From VFMC01 sp040380855 (GTDB lineage: Bacteria; Actinomycetota; Acidimicrobiia; Acidimicrobiales; Ilumatobacteraceae), in the NCBI GenBank assembly GCA_040380855.1, contig JBEIIG010000001.1, positions 93,459-157,458 of the forward strand: 64,000 bases of DNA, in the 5' to 3' direction. A program made the position numbers and the translations under genes. A model generated the notes under the pieces. That model did no database searches, was not told the DNA's origin, and was given only the letters and a program-made list of their open reading frames with translations. Positions 8,799 to 17,488 of this stretch are shown in pieces. Position 1 is the stretch's first letter. Each line of letters begins with the position of its first letter.

Positions 8799-10176
8799 CC
8801 CGCTCGAATCGAATCAGGCGCCGTTCGGGCGAGGTCTCGACGAGGCGCACCTGCACGGCCTCGCCCGGCTCGACACCGTCGGTGGCCACACGGGCCACCA
8901 CAGCCACGTCGCACAGCTGGATGCGGGCGCCGCGTTCGTCGAAGTCGGTGACGACGGCTTCGAACACCTCGCCGACGCGCTCTTGCAGCACCACTGCTTC
9001 GACGAGGTCGAGCACGGTGCGGTCGAGACGGTTGCTGGTGGTGTCGGCACGCTCCATCACGGCCGGCAGCTCGACGAACGCCGCCTGCACGTCGTCGGGT
9101 ACCGGTCGGCCGTTGGCGACGGCCAACGAGGCGAGCACGACTGCCCGGTCGGCGAGTCGGCGCAGCGGCGCGGTGGCGTGCACGTAGGTGGCAGCCATCG
9201 CCGAGTGCCAGGGCACCACGCCCTCACGGAAGGGCACGTAGCGGGCGGCCCCACCAGCCCGGCGGATGGCCAGCATGAACGCCGCGTGACGTGGCTCGTC
9301 GGCTCGCAGGGTGCGTTCCACCTCGGCCAACGACCACGCCCGCGGCCAGTCGATGCGCAGCGCGCGTGCCGTGTGCCGTAACCGGCGGATGCGCCGCTCG
9401 TCGGGCGCGTCGAGCACGCGGTACAACCCCGTACGCGCCTCGTAGAGTGCGGCCGCGACAGCCAGGTTCGTGGCCAGCGAGAGCGACGCGTTGTGTGCTT
9501 CCACCTCCACCTTCGGCCGGTAGGCGATGCGGTACCCGCCGTCGGACCGCAGCACCTCCTGCTCGGGCGGTTCCACCCGTGCAGCGCCGCGACCCGCGTC
9601 GCCCACCGCCATCCGGCGCGCGAACTCGGCCAACTCGGGCGGCAGGTCGGCAGCAGTAACGGTCTCGTAGCCCAACTTGGCGCGGCTGTGCACCAACGCT
9701 CGCTCGACACCGTCGAGGCGGGGGGTGCCGGTGTCGTCGAGTCGAACGACGAACACCACCGCCGGTCGTGGCCCGTCGGGCAGCAGGCTCGCCGCGCCCT
9801 CCGACAACTCGGGCGGATACAACGGGGTCTTGCCGTCGGGCGCGTACATGGTGGCGCCCCGCTGCCAGGCCTCGCGATCGAGCGGGTCGCCGGGCTGCAC
9901 GAACCAGCCGACATCGGCGATGGCGTAGCGCAGCACCAGGTCGGGGCCGCTCGTCTCGATGCAGAAGGCCTGGTCGAGATCGGTCGAGCTGGCCGGATCG
10001 AGCGTGACGAACGGCAGGTCGGTGCGGTCGATGTGCTCGCTTCCGACGGCCAGCCGCCGCGCCCGGGTGGCCGCGGCGATCACCTCGGCCGGGAACTGCT
10101 CGGGGATCCCCAACTCGCGACGCAGGCGAACGATGCCCTCGTCGATCTCGCGCGAGTGCGCCGCCGAGGTGAGCAT
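8776..10176 (-). CDS. RNB-domain ribonuclease (RNase II/R family)
   Basis: 466 residues. The RNB catalytic segment LDPASSTDLDQAF is near 58-70, giving the metal-binding aspartates; the fourth Asp of E. coli RNase II is Gln here, which as far as I recall is usual in actinobacterial short RNB proteins. HATAPLRRLADR matches the conserved RNB 3' end motif with the catalytic Arg, and the C-terminus resembles an S1-like RNA-binding fold. There are no N-terminal cold-shock domains. Predicted 3'-5' exoribonuclease. The start is the ATG at 10176, one base into the enoyl-CoA hydratase stop (TGATG); a TTG directly before it is an alternative. Confidence 0.85.
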   Translation of the reverse strand: MLTSAAHSREIDEGIVRLRRELGIPEQFPAEVIAAATRARRLAVGSEHIDRTDLPFVTLDPASSTDLDQAFCIETSGPDLVLRYAIADVGWFVQPGDPLDREAWQRGATMYAPDGKTPLYPPELSEGAASLLPDGPRPAVVFVVRLDDTGTPRLDGVERALVHSRAKLGYETVTAADLPPELAEFARRMAVGDAGRGAARVEPPEQEVLRSDGGYRIAYRPKVEVEAHNASLSLATNLAVAAALYEARTGLYRVLDAPDERRIRRLRHTARALRIDWPRAWSLAEVERTLRADEPRHAAFMLAIRRAGGAARYVPFREGVVPWHSAMAATYVHATAPLRRLADRAVVLASLAVANGRPVPDDVQAAFVELPAVMERADTTSNRLDRTVLDLVEAVVLQERVGEVFEAVVTDFDERGARIQLCDVAVVARVATDGVEPGEAVQVRLVETSPERRLIRFERVSPARSG

Positions 10177-10964
10177 CAACGACCCTCGAACACCGGCGGC
10201 CGCTTCTCGAGGAAGGCCCGCACCCCTTCTCGATGATCGGCGGTGGTGAACAGGTTCGCCAGCGTGGCGCTGACCCAGGCGCCGAGATCGTTCCAGTCGG
10301 GGTCGAGCGCACGCCGCAGGCCCACCTTCAACTGCTGCACGGCCAACGGCGGGTTGGAAGCAATGCGGGCTGCAAGCGCGTGGGCCGTGGGCACCAGGTC
10401 GTCGTGGGCCACCACACGGCTCACCAGCCCGGCGGCGTGTGCGGCGGCAGCGTCGATCACATCGCCGGTGAACAACAGCTCGGCGGCTCGTTCGCGGCCC
10501 ACCAACTGGGCGAGGCGACCGATCCCGGCCACATCGCTCACCAACCCGCGCAGCACGAACAGCTCGCCGAACCTGGCGCGCTCGCTGGCCACCCTGATGT
10601 CGGCCATCATCGCCAACTCCATACCCCAGCCCACCGCAGCGCCGTTCACCGCTGCGACGACGGGAAGGTCGCAGTGCAACAGCGCGTCGGCCGCAGGGGT
10701 GAGGCGTGGTGTGCGGTCACCTGTGCCGAGCGGCGCCTTGCCCTCAGCACCCCCACCCATCACCTGACGCACGTCGTCACCGCTGCAGAAGGCCGGGTCG
10801 GCTCCGGTGATCACGAGGCAGCGAGCACCCGTCGCAGGCGCCTCGCGTACCAGCCGTTCGAGGTCGGCGTACATGCCCCAGGTGAGGGCATTGCGTGCCT
10901 CGGGCCGGTTCAGTGTGATCGTGCCGACGTGGTCGTCGCCGAGGTGCCACAGGACGTCGCTCAT
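10176..10964 (-). CDS. Enoyl-CoA hydratase/isomerase (crotonase) family protein
   Basis: 262 residues, full length for the family. Landmarks are TLNRPEARNALTWGMYADL (17-35), the oxyanion loop AFCSGDDVRQ (58-67), NGAAVGWGMELAMMADIRVASERARFGELFV with the second oxyanion glycine, and the helical end. Probably hydrates or isomerises an acyl-CoA in beta-oxidation or a related route. The first catalytic Glu position is hard to place because LRGLVSDVAG replaces the usual lGl-PggG, so a crotonase-fold activity other than hydration is possible. Transcript start is marked by TAGGGT 8 bases before the ATG; the next gene (RNB) is coupled by TGATG. Confidence 0.85.
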   Translation of the reverse strand: MSDVLWHLGDDHVGTITLNRPEARNALTWGMYADLERLVREAPATGARCLVITGADPAFCSGDDVRQVMGGGAEGKAPLGTGDRTPRLTPAADALLHCDLPVVAAVNGAAVGWGMELAMMADIRVASERARFGELFVLRGLVSDVAGIGRLAQLVGRERAAELLFTGDVIDAAAAHAAGLVSRVVAHDDLVPTAHALAARIASNPPLAVQQLKVGLRRALDPDWNDLGAWVSATLANLFTTADHREGVRAFLEKRPPVFEGR

Positions 10965-10972
10965 GTGCGGCG

Positions 10973-10978
10973 ACCCTA
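10973..10978 (-). promoter_or_regulatory. -10 element of the crotonase gene
   Basis: TAGGGT on the minus strand, 8 bases before the ATG at 10964. It coincides with the TAG stop codon of the upstream CHAD gene, so the promoter is embedded in the end of that gene. Confidence 0.45.
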
Positions 10979-12178
10979 GTGGTGATGGTGCGACAGGTGC
11001 TTCACGGCGCCGCGCCACGCACGCTTTGCGTCGACGACCGGGGCAAGTGCGTCGGCGCACCGGTCGGTGGCATCGGCAGCCCGAGCCGCCAACCAACCCA
11101 GGGCGAACCAGGCGTGCGGCTGACGGTCGACCACGCTGCGATAGGCCGCCGCCGCCACCGTCACGTCGTTCAACGTGCCCAAGGCCTCCTGTGCCGGGAT
11201 GAGCACATCGAGGTAGGTCCGCACCCGTTTGCGTTTGAACAGTGGCGCGGCGAGCTCGGTGAGGTAGCGCAACCGCTTCAGTTGCCGGCGCAACCGGTGC
11301 CGCTCGTCGGCGTCGAGTTCGGCGAACCGCGCGCCGTGCGATGCGACGGCGTGATGGAGGTGGTCGAGGCGAGCCACCACGGCCGCCATCAGGTCGGCGT
11401 CGTCGACCGCTGGCTCGGCAGTCGCGCCATGGGCGAAGTCGAGCAGATCGAGCAGCAGCCCCGTGAACGCGGCACCGCGCAGCAGGCCGATCGCGTCGAC
11501 TCCCTCGGCCTTCGGGAACACCACCGGGGGTGCACCCGCAGCATGCAGTTCGTCGGCCCACCGGGCCACCACCACCTCGCGGTCGCGAACAGCACCGAGG
11601 TCGGCGAACACCTCGGCGAGACGCGAACCGAACGACGGATCGACCCCGGGGGTCGTCGGGCCGAGTTCGCGCAGCACCGTGCGGAGCTTGCGGATGCCCA
11701 CGCGCACCTGATGCACGTACTCGTGCCCGCCGTCGGTCGCCGTGCCCGCAGCAGCGGCGCCGGCGTTGCCGATCACCTGCACCAGGCAGACGCGCACCAG
11801 TTCGCGGGTGGCGGCATCGACCGACATCGTGGCGTCGAGTTCAGCCCGCGGGGCACGCACCAGGATGCTCGGCGCTGCCGCAACACCACCGTCGAACCAC
11901 AGCCCGTGCCGCACCACCCACCGCCGCGCCAGCGCGACGAGCGCCGACGGGGCGCCCCGTTCGAGCGTGAGCCGCAGCACCGATGTATCGGGCCGCCGTT
12001 CGCACATCAGACGCACCACACCGCCGCGCACCCGCGCCGTGCGCGTGCGCAGCCACACGCCCTCGACGAACTCGGCGTCGGCCCGGTTCCTGCCCGCAAC
12101 CTGGGTGTCGACGGCGTCGACACGTGACGGAGGGATCCGCAGGACGATCTCGAACGAGGGGTCGTGCGGTGCGGCCAT
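10976..12178 (-). CDS. CHAD-domain protein with a reduced CYTH-like N-terminus
   Basis: 400 residues. The C-terminal part (about 120-395) is a CHAD domain: VHQVRVGIRKLRTVLRELGP, DLGAVRDREVVVARW and LRRQLKRLRYLTELAAPLFK carry the conserved His, Arg and Lys residues that bind polyphosphate. The N-terminal 110 residues have charged beta-strand-like segments suggestive of a decayed CYTH (triphosphate tunnel) domain but no clear ExExK. The protein ends in HLSHHHH. CHAD proteins associate with polyphosphate granules, which fits a genome with ppk1 about 14 kb away; that link is inference. MreB lies upstream with 19 bases between the two genes. Confidence 0.75.
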   Translation of the reverse strand: MAAPHDPSFEIVLRIPPSRVDAVDTQVAGRNRADAEFVEGVWLRTRTARVRGGVVRLMCERRPDTSVLRLTLERGAPSALVALARRWVVRHGLWFDGGVAAAPSILVRAPRAELDATMSVDAATRELVRVCLVQVIGNAGAAAAGTATDGGHEYVHQVRVGIRKLRTVLRELGPTTPGVDPSFGSRLAEVFADLGAVRDREVVVARWADELHAAGAPPVVFPKAEGVDAIGLLRGAAFTGLLLDLLDFAHGATAEPAVDDADLMAAVVARLDHLHHAVASHGARFAELDADERHRLRRQLKRLRYLTELAAPLFKRKRVRTYLDVLIPAQEALGTLNDVTVAAAAYRSVVDRQPHAWFALGWLAARAADATDRCADALAPVVDAKRAWRGAVKHLSHHHH

Positions 12179-12197
12179 CAGCGCGACCGGGCAGTGT

Positions 12198-13202
12198 TCA
12201 GCGACGGGCTCCCATGAACATGCCCTTCAGCGCGTCGTAGTGCTCGATGCAGTGCCCGGCACCCAGCACCACGGCCTCGAGCGGCATGTTCGACATCTTC
12301 ACCGGCACCTGGGTCTCGCGCTCGATACGTGCCGCCAGGCCGCGCAGCAGACCGCCACCACCGACCAGATACATCCCCCGCACCAGGAAGTCCTGCGCCA
12401 GTTCGGGCGGCGCCTTGGCGAGGCAGCGCACCACCGACGACACGATGCTGCTCACCACGTCGTCGATCGCGAACCGGATCTCCTCAGGCGTGAGCACGAC
12501 CGTCTTCGGCAGGCCGGTCATCAGATCGCGGCCACGCACCTCGGCCTGGTTCTCGTCGGCTGTCGGCTCGGCCGAACCGATGGCCATCTTCACTTCCTCG
12601 GCAGTGCGCTCGCCCACAGCGATGCCGTGCTCGCGGCGAACATAGCTCTGGATGGCGGCGTCGATGTCGAAACTGCCGACGCGTACTGCCTCGAGCGCCA
12701 CGATGCCACCGAGACTGATGACGGCGGTCTCGCTGGTACCGCCGCCGATGTCGATCACCATGTTGCCGACGGGTTCGTCGATGGGCAGGTCGGCGCCGAT
12801 CGCGGCGGCCATCGGCTGTTCGAGCAACTGCGCATCGGCGGCGCCCGCACGGCGCGCTGCGTCGGTGACGGCTCGGCGCTCGACCTCGGTGATGGCCGAC
12901 GGCACGCAGATCACCACCTTCGGCCGGGTGAAGCGGCTCACACCGACGCGCTGCAGCAGCAGGCGGATCATCCGCTCGGTGATCTCGAAGTCGGTGATCG
13001 CACCGCCACGCAGTGGCCTGACCGCAACGATGTAGCCCGGGGTGCGGCCGATCATCTGCCATGCCTCGCGACCGGTGGCCAGCACCTCGCCGGTCTGGCG
13101 GTTGAGGGCGATGACCGAGGGCTCGTTCAGCACGATGCCCTTGCCCTTCATGTACACGAGCGTGTTGGCCGTGCCGAGGTCGATGGCGAGGTCGCGAGCC
13201 AT
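12198..13202 (-). CDS. mreB: Rod shape-determining protein MreB
   Basis: 334 residues, typical for MreB. Actin-fold motifs are clear: phosphate 1 IDLGTANTLVYMKGKGIVLNEPSV starting near residue 7, phosphate 2 MVIDIGGGTSETAVISLGG near 147-165, and the adenosine motif YLVGGGGLLRGL near 285. Polymerises with ATP under the membrane to guide wall synthesis. mreC, mreD and rodA are not adjacent; instead the gene is coupled by TGATG to a 61-residue membrane protein and moaE. This stand-alone context is noted as unusual. Confidence 0.93.
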   Translation of the reverse strand: MARDLAIDLGTANTLVYMKGKGIVLNEPSVIALNRQTGEVLATGREAWQMIGRTPGYIVAVRPLRGGAITDFEITERMIRLLLQRVGVSRFTRPKVVICVPSAITEVERRAVTDAARRAGAADAQLLEQPMAAAIGADLPIDEPVGNMVIDIGGGTSETAVISLGGIVALEAVRVGSFDIDAAIQSYVRREHGIAVGERTAEEVKMAIGSAEPTADENQAEVRGRDLMTGLPKTVVLTPEEIRFAIDDVVSSIVSSVVRCLAKAPPELAQDFLVRGMYLVGGGGLLRGLAARIERETQVPVKMSNMPLEAVVLGAGHCIEHYDALKGMFMGARR

Positions 13203-13387
13203 CAGGTGCGGTCCTGCTCGTGGCGCCGGGCCCGGTCCATCACGTCGCGGCGGGCCTCGGGCGACAGCGCATCGATGTGGCGGCGGAACGAGGCCATCCC
13301 GTCATCCTGACGCGGACGACGGCGCGTTCCCAACAGGGCCGCTGCAGCAAGGACGAGCACGACGACGACGGAGATACCGGCAGCCAC
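13202..13387 (-). CDS. Small single-pass membrane protein
   Basis: 61 residues from a GTG at 13387, two bases after the moaE stop. One N-terminal membrane helix (residues 4-20, AGISVVVVLVLAAAALL) is followed by an Arg-rich cytoplasmic tail with FRRHIDALSPEARRDVMDRARR. It joins mreB through a TGATG overlap, so it is probably made together with MreB. I do not recognise a family; a membrane tether or partner of MreB is a guess from position only. Confidence 0.6.
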   Translation of the reverse strand: MAAGISVVVVLVLAAAALLGTRRRPRQDDGMASFRRHIDALSPEARRDVMDRARRHEQDRT

Positions 13388-13389
13388 GG

Positions 13390-13914
13390 TCAGGTGCCCC
13401 GAACCGTCGGTACCGAGGCGGGGTCGACGAGATCGTGGGCTCCGGTGCCCCAGTCCGAACCCCCACCGTCGTGGCCGCCCGCCCAGGTCTCGTGCTTCCA
13501 GATGGGGGCACTGGCCTTCAGTGCGTCGATGGCGTAGCGAGCGGCCTCGAACGCCTCGGGGCGATGCGGCGCGCTGACCACTGCGATGACCGAACTCTCG
13601 CCGAGTTCCAGCCGACCGGTGCGGTGCAGCAACACGATCCGGCCCGTCTCGGGCCAGCGTTGGCGAACCTCGGAGGCGATGGCTGCGAACGAGGCTTCGG
13701 CCTGTTCGGTGTAGGCCTCGTAGACCAGGTACTGCACCTCGTCGCGCAGTACCCCGGCTTCGTCGACGGCGTGATCGCGCACGGTGCCGCTGAACAGCAC
13801 GACCGCACCACACCGTGGCGACACCGACCACTCGTACGCCGCTGCGATGGGCAACTCGCCGTCGGTGAGCCCAATCCAGGTGTCGGTGTGGTCAGGCGGC
13901 TGCACATCGTGCAT
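13390..13914 (-). CDS. moaE: Molybdopterin synthase catalytic subunit MoaE
   Basis: 174 residues. MoaE landmarks: GAVVLFSGTVRDH (36-48), LVYEAYTEQAE (63-73), HRTGRLELGESSVIAVVSAPHR (97-118), and LKASAPIWKHE, whose two lysines (about 133 and 140) match the catalytic lysines of E. coli MoaE. With MoaD it inserts sulfur into precursor Z to form molybdopterin; moaD is not adjacent. The 25-30 residue C-terminal tail is Gly/Asp-rich. It heads the moaE, small membrane protein, mreB transcript. Confidence 0.9.
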   Translation of the reverse strand: MHDVQPPDHTDTWIGLTDGELPIAAAYEWSVSPRCGAVVLFSGTVRDHAVDEAGVLRDEVQYLVYEAYTEQAEASFAAIASEVRQRWPETGRIVLLHRTGRLELGESSVIAVVSAPHRPEAFEAARYAIDALKASAPIWKHETWAGGHDGGGSDWGTGAHDLVDPASVPTVRGT

Positions 13915-13972
13915 CGTAGCCGCCGTTCCTCCATCCGGGCAGGGGCGACCCCCGCGGCCGCAGGTCGATGGC

Positions 13973-13978
13973 TACGCT
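13973..13978 (+). promoter_or_regulatory. -10 element of the PDZ membrane protein gene
   Basis: TACGCT with a 9-base gap to the GTG at 13988. No Shine-Dalgarno sequence is visible, which fits a leaderless or nearly leaderless message. Confidence 0.45.
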
Positions 13979-13987
13979 CGCGCTTTT

Positions 13988-15307
13988 GTGGAGCGAGGCG
14001 ACCGACGAGACGGGTCATGGGACGGAGATCCCGACGACCGCGACGAGTCGCCCGGCGGCTACCCGCCTGCACCGCTACCGGCACATGAGCGGGCCTGGCG
14101 GCACCCGTCCGAACTCGGTCAGGCCCAGTGGGCAATGTCCGAGCCTCCGCTGGTGATCGGACGCGGTCTCGTCGTCGCCACGGGTGTGTTCGGCACCCTG
14201 CTCGGACTCGCAGTGCTCTGGATGCTCGTCCCCATCGGGTTCGACACGCCGCACCGCGCCCAGAGTGCCGCGCCTGGGGTCACCCGTTCCGACGAGGTGT
14301 TGCCGAATCCGGGTGCCGGGTCGGCCCCGGCGTCGGCGTCGGACGTCGCAGCCTTCGCTGCCGAACCCGTCGTCACCCTGCCGGCCGAGCGGGTGCCACC
14401 GAACACGCTCGTGCTGGCGGCCGACTCGCCGGCGTCGGCCGGCGGTGGCGTCGAGACCGACGAACCCACACGCCCCGAGGCCGTGGTAGTGATGGTCGAG
14501 GGGTCGTCGTTCATGCTCACCACGGCTGCAGCCGTCACCAGCGACGACGAGGTGGTCGACGAAGTCGCCGTGTCCGACACCAGCGATGACTTGCAACTGG
14601 CCACGGTGGTGGCGGTCACCCAGGGAGTCGCCATGCTCGCCCCGTCCGACGGCTCGACCGCTGGGCTCGACGTGGTGGGCTTCGATGCGATCGCCACCGC
14701 CGACACCGGCGACACCGTCACGCTGCTCGGCCCCGAATCCGTCGATGTGCCCTACCCGGCCGCGGGCGAAGCGCTTGCGGTCGACATGTCGGCGATCGAC
14801 CCCGACACCCTCGCCGAGGGCACCCCGTTGGTCGACGGCGACGGTGCACTCGTCGCCCTCTGCACCATGTCGATCGGCGCCGACGGCGACGTCGAGGTAT
14901 ACGTCGTGCCCGTCGCCCCGCTGGTCGACGAGGCGACATCGTCCATCACCGTGCCCACAGCGCCCACCGATCGCAGTGCGTGGTTGGGTGTGCAGCTCGT
15001 CGACGACACCGAGCCGGCCGATCAGGCGGCGCCCGGCTCCGACGGCCCCGGCCCGGAGGCACGCGGGGTGCTGATCGCCACGGTGATGCCCGACAGCCCC
15101 GCCACCGCAGCCGGCCTCCGGGCAGGCGAGACGATCCTGTCGATCGACGACCGGTCGGTGGTGTCGATCGACGACATCATCGAGGTGATGGCGACGGCGG
15201 TCCCGGGCGATACCGCAGTACTGGTGGTGGCCCAACTCGGTGCCGACGGCAGCATCGTCGGCACCCGCGTGGTCAGCGTCGTGCTCGCCGCCGCGCCGAG
15301 CGTATGA
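13988..15307 (+). CDS. Membrane-anchored PDZ protein (degenerate HtrA-like)
   Basis: 439 residues from the GTG at 13988. A short acidic cytoplasmic part contains ERAWRHPSELG (near 37-47), a membrane helix follows at about 61-85 (LVVATGVFGTLLGLAVLWMLVPIG), then a long low-complexity linker and a trypsin-like domain in which I find no clear GNSGGP serine motif. The C-terminal PDZ domain (about 345-439) has GVLIATVMPDSPATAAGLRAG and ILSIDDRSV. It is probably an envelope scaffold or regulatory protein that has lost protease activity. The last 35 bases overlap the epimerase gene on the other strand. Confidence 0.68.
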   Translation: MERGDRRDGSWDGDPDDRDESPGGYPPAPLPAHERAWRHPSELGQAQWAMSEPPLVIGRGLVVATGVFGTLLGLAVLWMLVPIGFDTPHRAQSAAPGVTRSDEVLPNPGAGSAPASASDVAAFAAEPVVTLPAERVPPNTLVLAADSPASAGGGVETDEPTRPEAVVVMVEGSSFMLTTAAAVTSDDEVVDEVAVSDTSDDLQLATVVAVTQGVAMLAPSDGSTAGLDVVGFDAIATADTGDTVTLLGPESVDVPYPAAGEALAVDMSAIDPDTLAEGTPLVDGDGALVALCTMSIGADGDVEVYVVPVAPLVDEATSSITVPTAPTDRSAWLGVQLVDDTEPADQAAPGSDGPGPEARGVLIATVMPDSPATAAGLRAGETILSIDDRSVVSIDDIIEVMATAVPGDTAVLVVAQLGADGSIVGTRVVSVVLAAAPSV

Positions 15308-16226
15308 GCCGGGCGATCGTCACCAGTCCGAACACACTCGCCAGCACAGCCGCCGACAGCGCCAGCTCCTGGCGGCGCTTCGGCGTGATCATGGTCCACC
15401 ACCGCTCCTCGGTGCCTTCCACATAGGCCTGCTCGTTGGTGACGGTAGGTGTCCATCCCTCGGCGCGGAGTCGGTCGTTCGCCACCAGCCACGGGGCACG
15501 GGTGTAACCGAGCAGCCCGGGCGGGATGGGGCCGCGCTGGAATCGCCACCGCAACGACGCGACGAGATCGGCGAACCGGTCGGGGAGTTTCAGCCGCGGC
15601 CCCACCCCCGACAGCGCACGCACCGACGCGGCGGGGATGAAGCCGTCGGGGGCGACGTTGAACACCCCGTCGAGCCGACGGACGACACTGAGTTCGACCG
15701 CGGCTGCCAGATCGTCGAGGTGGACGAACTGGGCGGGCGGATCGTCGACCGCGAGGCGCTGGCCCATCCCCCAGGCGAGTGCCCGGGCCAGACCGCTCGT
15801 GCCGTTGGCGGCCATGGGCACCGCCGGGCGCAGCACGGTGACCGAGCGATCGGGTGCGGCCATCCGCCACGTATCGGCGAGCTGTTCGACGGCGGCGACC
15901 TGCGAGGCGTAGGCGAAATCGTTGCCCGGGCGCAGCACCGCATCCTCGGTGAGCGGCACCGGGTTGTTGTCCCAGGCGCCGTACACCATCGCCGACGAGA
16001 CGACCACCAGATGCCGGGCGGCTCCGAGCGAATCGATGATGGCCGCAGCACCAGCGGTGATGCTCTCGCGGCGACGGGCCCGCGAGTCGGGGTCGGCTGC
16101 GCCGAGGTACACGGCGATGTCGCCACTGCCCAGTTCGGTGTTCGCCAACCCGTCGATGGCCGCGAGGCGTGCGAGCACCCGCGTGCCCAGCGCACTCTCG
16201 GCATCGCTCACCCACACCCCGGTCAT
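15273..16226 (-). CDS. NAD-dependent epimerase/dehydratase (extended SDR) with C-terminal membrane helix
   Basis: 317 residues from the ATG at 16226. Rossmann SDR features include VVSSAMVYGAWDNN with the SSA-x-VYG signature, FAYASQVAAVEQL in place of the usual YxxxK (Lys is replaced by Gln or Val), and VTVLRPAVP. The N-terminal glycine motif is weak, so catalysis may be altered. Near residues 285-305 a helix LALSAAVLASVFGLVTIARLI precedes a basic end, suggesting membrane attachment. Substrate unknown. It is convergent with the PDZ gene (35-base overlap) and divergent from the DUF2342-like gene. Confidence 0.72.
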   Translation of the reverse strand: MTGVWVSDAESALGTRVLARLAAIDGLANTELGSGDIAVYLGAADPDSRARRRESITAGAAAIIDSLGAARHLVVVSSAMVYGAWDNNPVPLTEDAVLRPGNDFAYASQVAAVEQLADTWRMAAPDRSVTVLRPAVPMAANGTSGLARALAWGMGQRLAVDDPPAQFVHLDDLAAAVELSVVRRLDGVFNVAPDGFIPAASVRALSGVGPRLKLPDRFADLVASLRWRFQRGPIPPGLLGYTRAPWLVANDRLRAEGWTPTVTNEQAYVEGTEERWWTMITPKRRQELALSAAVLASVFGLVTIARLIRSARRRARR

Positions 16227-16233
16227 CTCCGCG

Positions 16234-16239
16234 ACGCTA
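16234..16239 (-). promoter_or_regulatory. -10 element of the epimerase gene
   Basis: TAGCGT on the minus strand, 7 bases before the ATG at 16226. It supports that start over an upstream in-frame one. Confidence 0.5.
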
Positions 16240-16272
16240 CCGGGCCGCCGTTGCCGTGCGCCCCGCCAGCCG

Positions 16273-16278
16273 TAGCAT
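16273..16278 (+). promoter_or_regulatory. -10 element of the DUF2342-like gene
   Basis: TAGCAT, 6 bases before the ATG at 16285. With 16234-16239 it forms a divergent pair whose two -10 boxes are only about 33 bases apart. Confidence 0.5.
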
Positions 16279-16284
16279 GCAGCC

Positions 16285-17478
16285 ATGGCAGGCGACGACG
16301 CAGCCGAAACACCCGGGTGGGGTGCGGGCGACAACCCGTTCGCCAATCTGCCGATGTTCGGCGATCTGGCAAAGGCACTCGCGGGGCAGGGCCCGCTGAA
16401 CTGGGATGCGGCCCGACAGTTCGCAGCGATGGCAGCCACCGGCGGCACGGCCGAGGCGAACGTCGACCCGACGGTGCGGATCGCCTACGAGCACCTGGTG
16501 CCGATCGCTGACATGCACGTGCGCGACATCACGGGGCTCGAAGCACCCGTGGCTGCCCTCGAACTGGTCACACCGGGTGTGTGGGCGCAGCGCACCCTCG
16601 ACGCCTACCGCCCGCTGTTCACCGAGTTGGCCACCTCGCTCGGCCGTTCACCCGCCGCAGCATCCGAGGGCGACGACGACCTCGACCCGATGATGGCCAT
16701 GTTCGCCGGCCTCAGCCAGATGATGGCGCCGGCCATGCTGGGCATGGCACTCGGCTCGATGGTGGGCCGCCTGGCGGCGCGGGCCTTCGGGCAGTACGAC
16801 CTGCCCATCCCACGCGAGGCCTCGTCGCTGCTGGTCGTGCCCGCCACGGTCGACGCATTCGCCGCCGACTGGAGCCTGCCGGCCGATTCGATGCGCCTGT
16901 GGGTGCTCGTCCAGGAACTCACCGGCCACGCCGTCTACTCGCAGTCGGTGGCCCGCGCCGCCATCACCTCGCTGGTGCAGCAGCACGTCGCAGCCTTCCG
17001 TCCCGACCCGGCTGCAGTGGCCGACAAGTTGGGGCGGCTCGATCTCGACGGCGGCGATCCGATGCAGGCGATGCAGCGGGCGCTCAGCGATCCCGAGGTG
17101 CTGCTGGGCGCGGTCCGCTCACCCGAGCAGGTCGCCTTGTCGCCCGTCCTCGACGCCGCCACGGCAGCGGTGGTGGGCTACGTCGACTACGCAGTCGACA
17201 GTGTGGCGGCACGGGTGATCGGTGGCGACGCGTTGCGGATCGCCGAAGCCGTGCGCCGGCGGCGCATCGAAGCGGGGGCCGACGACGTGTTCATCGAGCG
17301 ACTCCTCGGGTTGCAGGTCACCCCGGCGCTGGTGCAGCGGGGCAAGACGTTCGTGGCCGGCGTGGTCGACCGGGCAGGCGAGGCAGGGTTGGTGCCGTTG
17401 TTCACCCGCGAGGGTGCGCTCCCCACCCCGGCCGAACTCGATGCGCCCGGCCTGTGGCTGGCCCGTCTCGAGTGGTGA
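16285..17478 (+). CDS. Zinc-dependent-metalloprotease-like protein (DUF2342 / F420-associated family)
   Basis: 397 residues. The overall plan matches the actinobacterial DUF2342 proteins named zinc-dependent metalloprotease or F420 biosynthesis-associated: NPFANLPMFGDLAKAL at the start, a Gly/Met helix LGMALGSMVGRLAARAFGQYDLPIP (152-176), and AADWSLPADSMRLWVLVQELTGHAVYSQ (193-220). At the place where HExxH is expected the sequence reads QELTGH (210-215), so the zinc site does not match and protease activity is doubtful. Role unknown. The next gene, an alpha/beta hydrolase, starts 11 bases on. Confidence 0.68.
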   Translation: MAGDDAAETPGWGAGDNPFANLPMFGDLAKALAGQGPLNWDAARQFAAMAATGGTAEANVDPTVRIAYEHLVPIADMHVRDITGLEAPVAALELVTPGVWAQRTLDAYRPLFTELATSLGRSPAAASEGDDDLDPMMAMFAGLSQMMAPAMLGMALGSMVGRLAARAFGQYDLPIPREASSLLVVPATVDAFAADWSLPADSMRLWVLVQELTGHAVYSQSVARAAITSLVQQHVAAFRPDPAAVADKLGRLDLDGGDPMQAMQRALSDPEVLLGAVRSPEQVALSPVLDAATAAVVGYVDYAVDSVAARVIGGDALRIAEAVRRRRIEAGADDVFIERLLGLQVTPALVQRGKTFVAGVVDRAGEAGLVPLFTREGALPTPAELDAPGLWLARLEW

Positions 17479-17488
17479 CAACTGCAGC

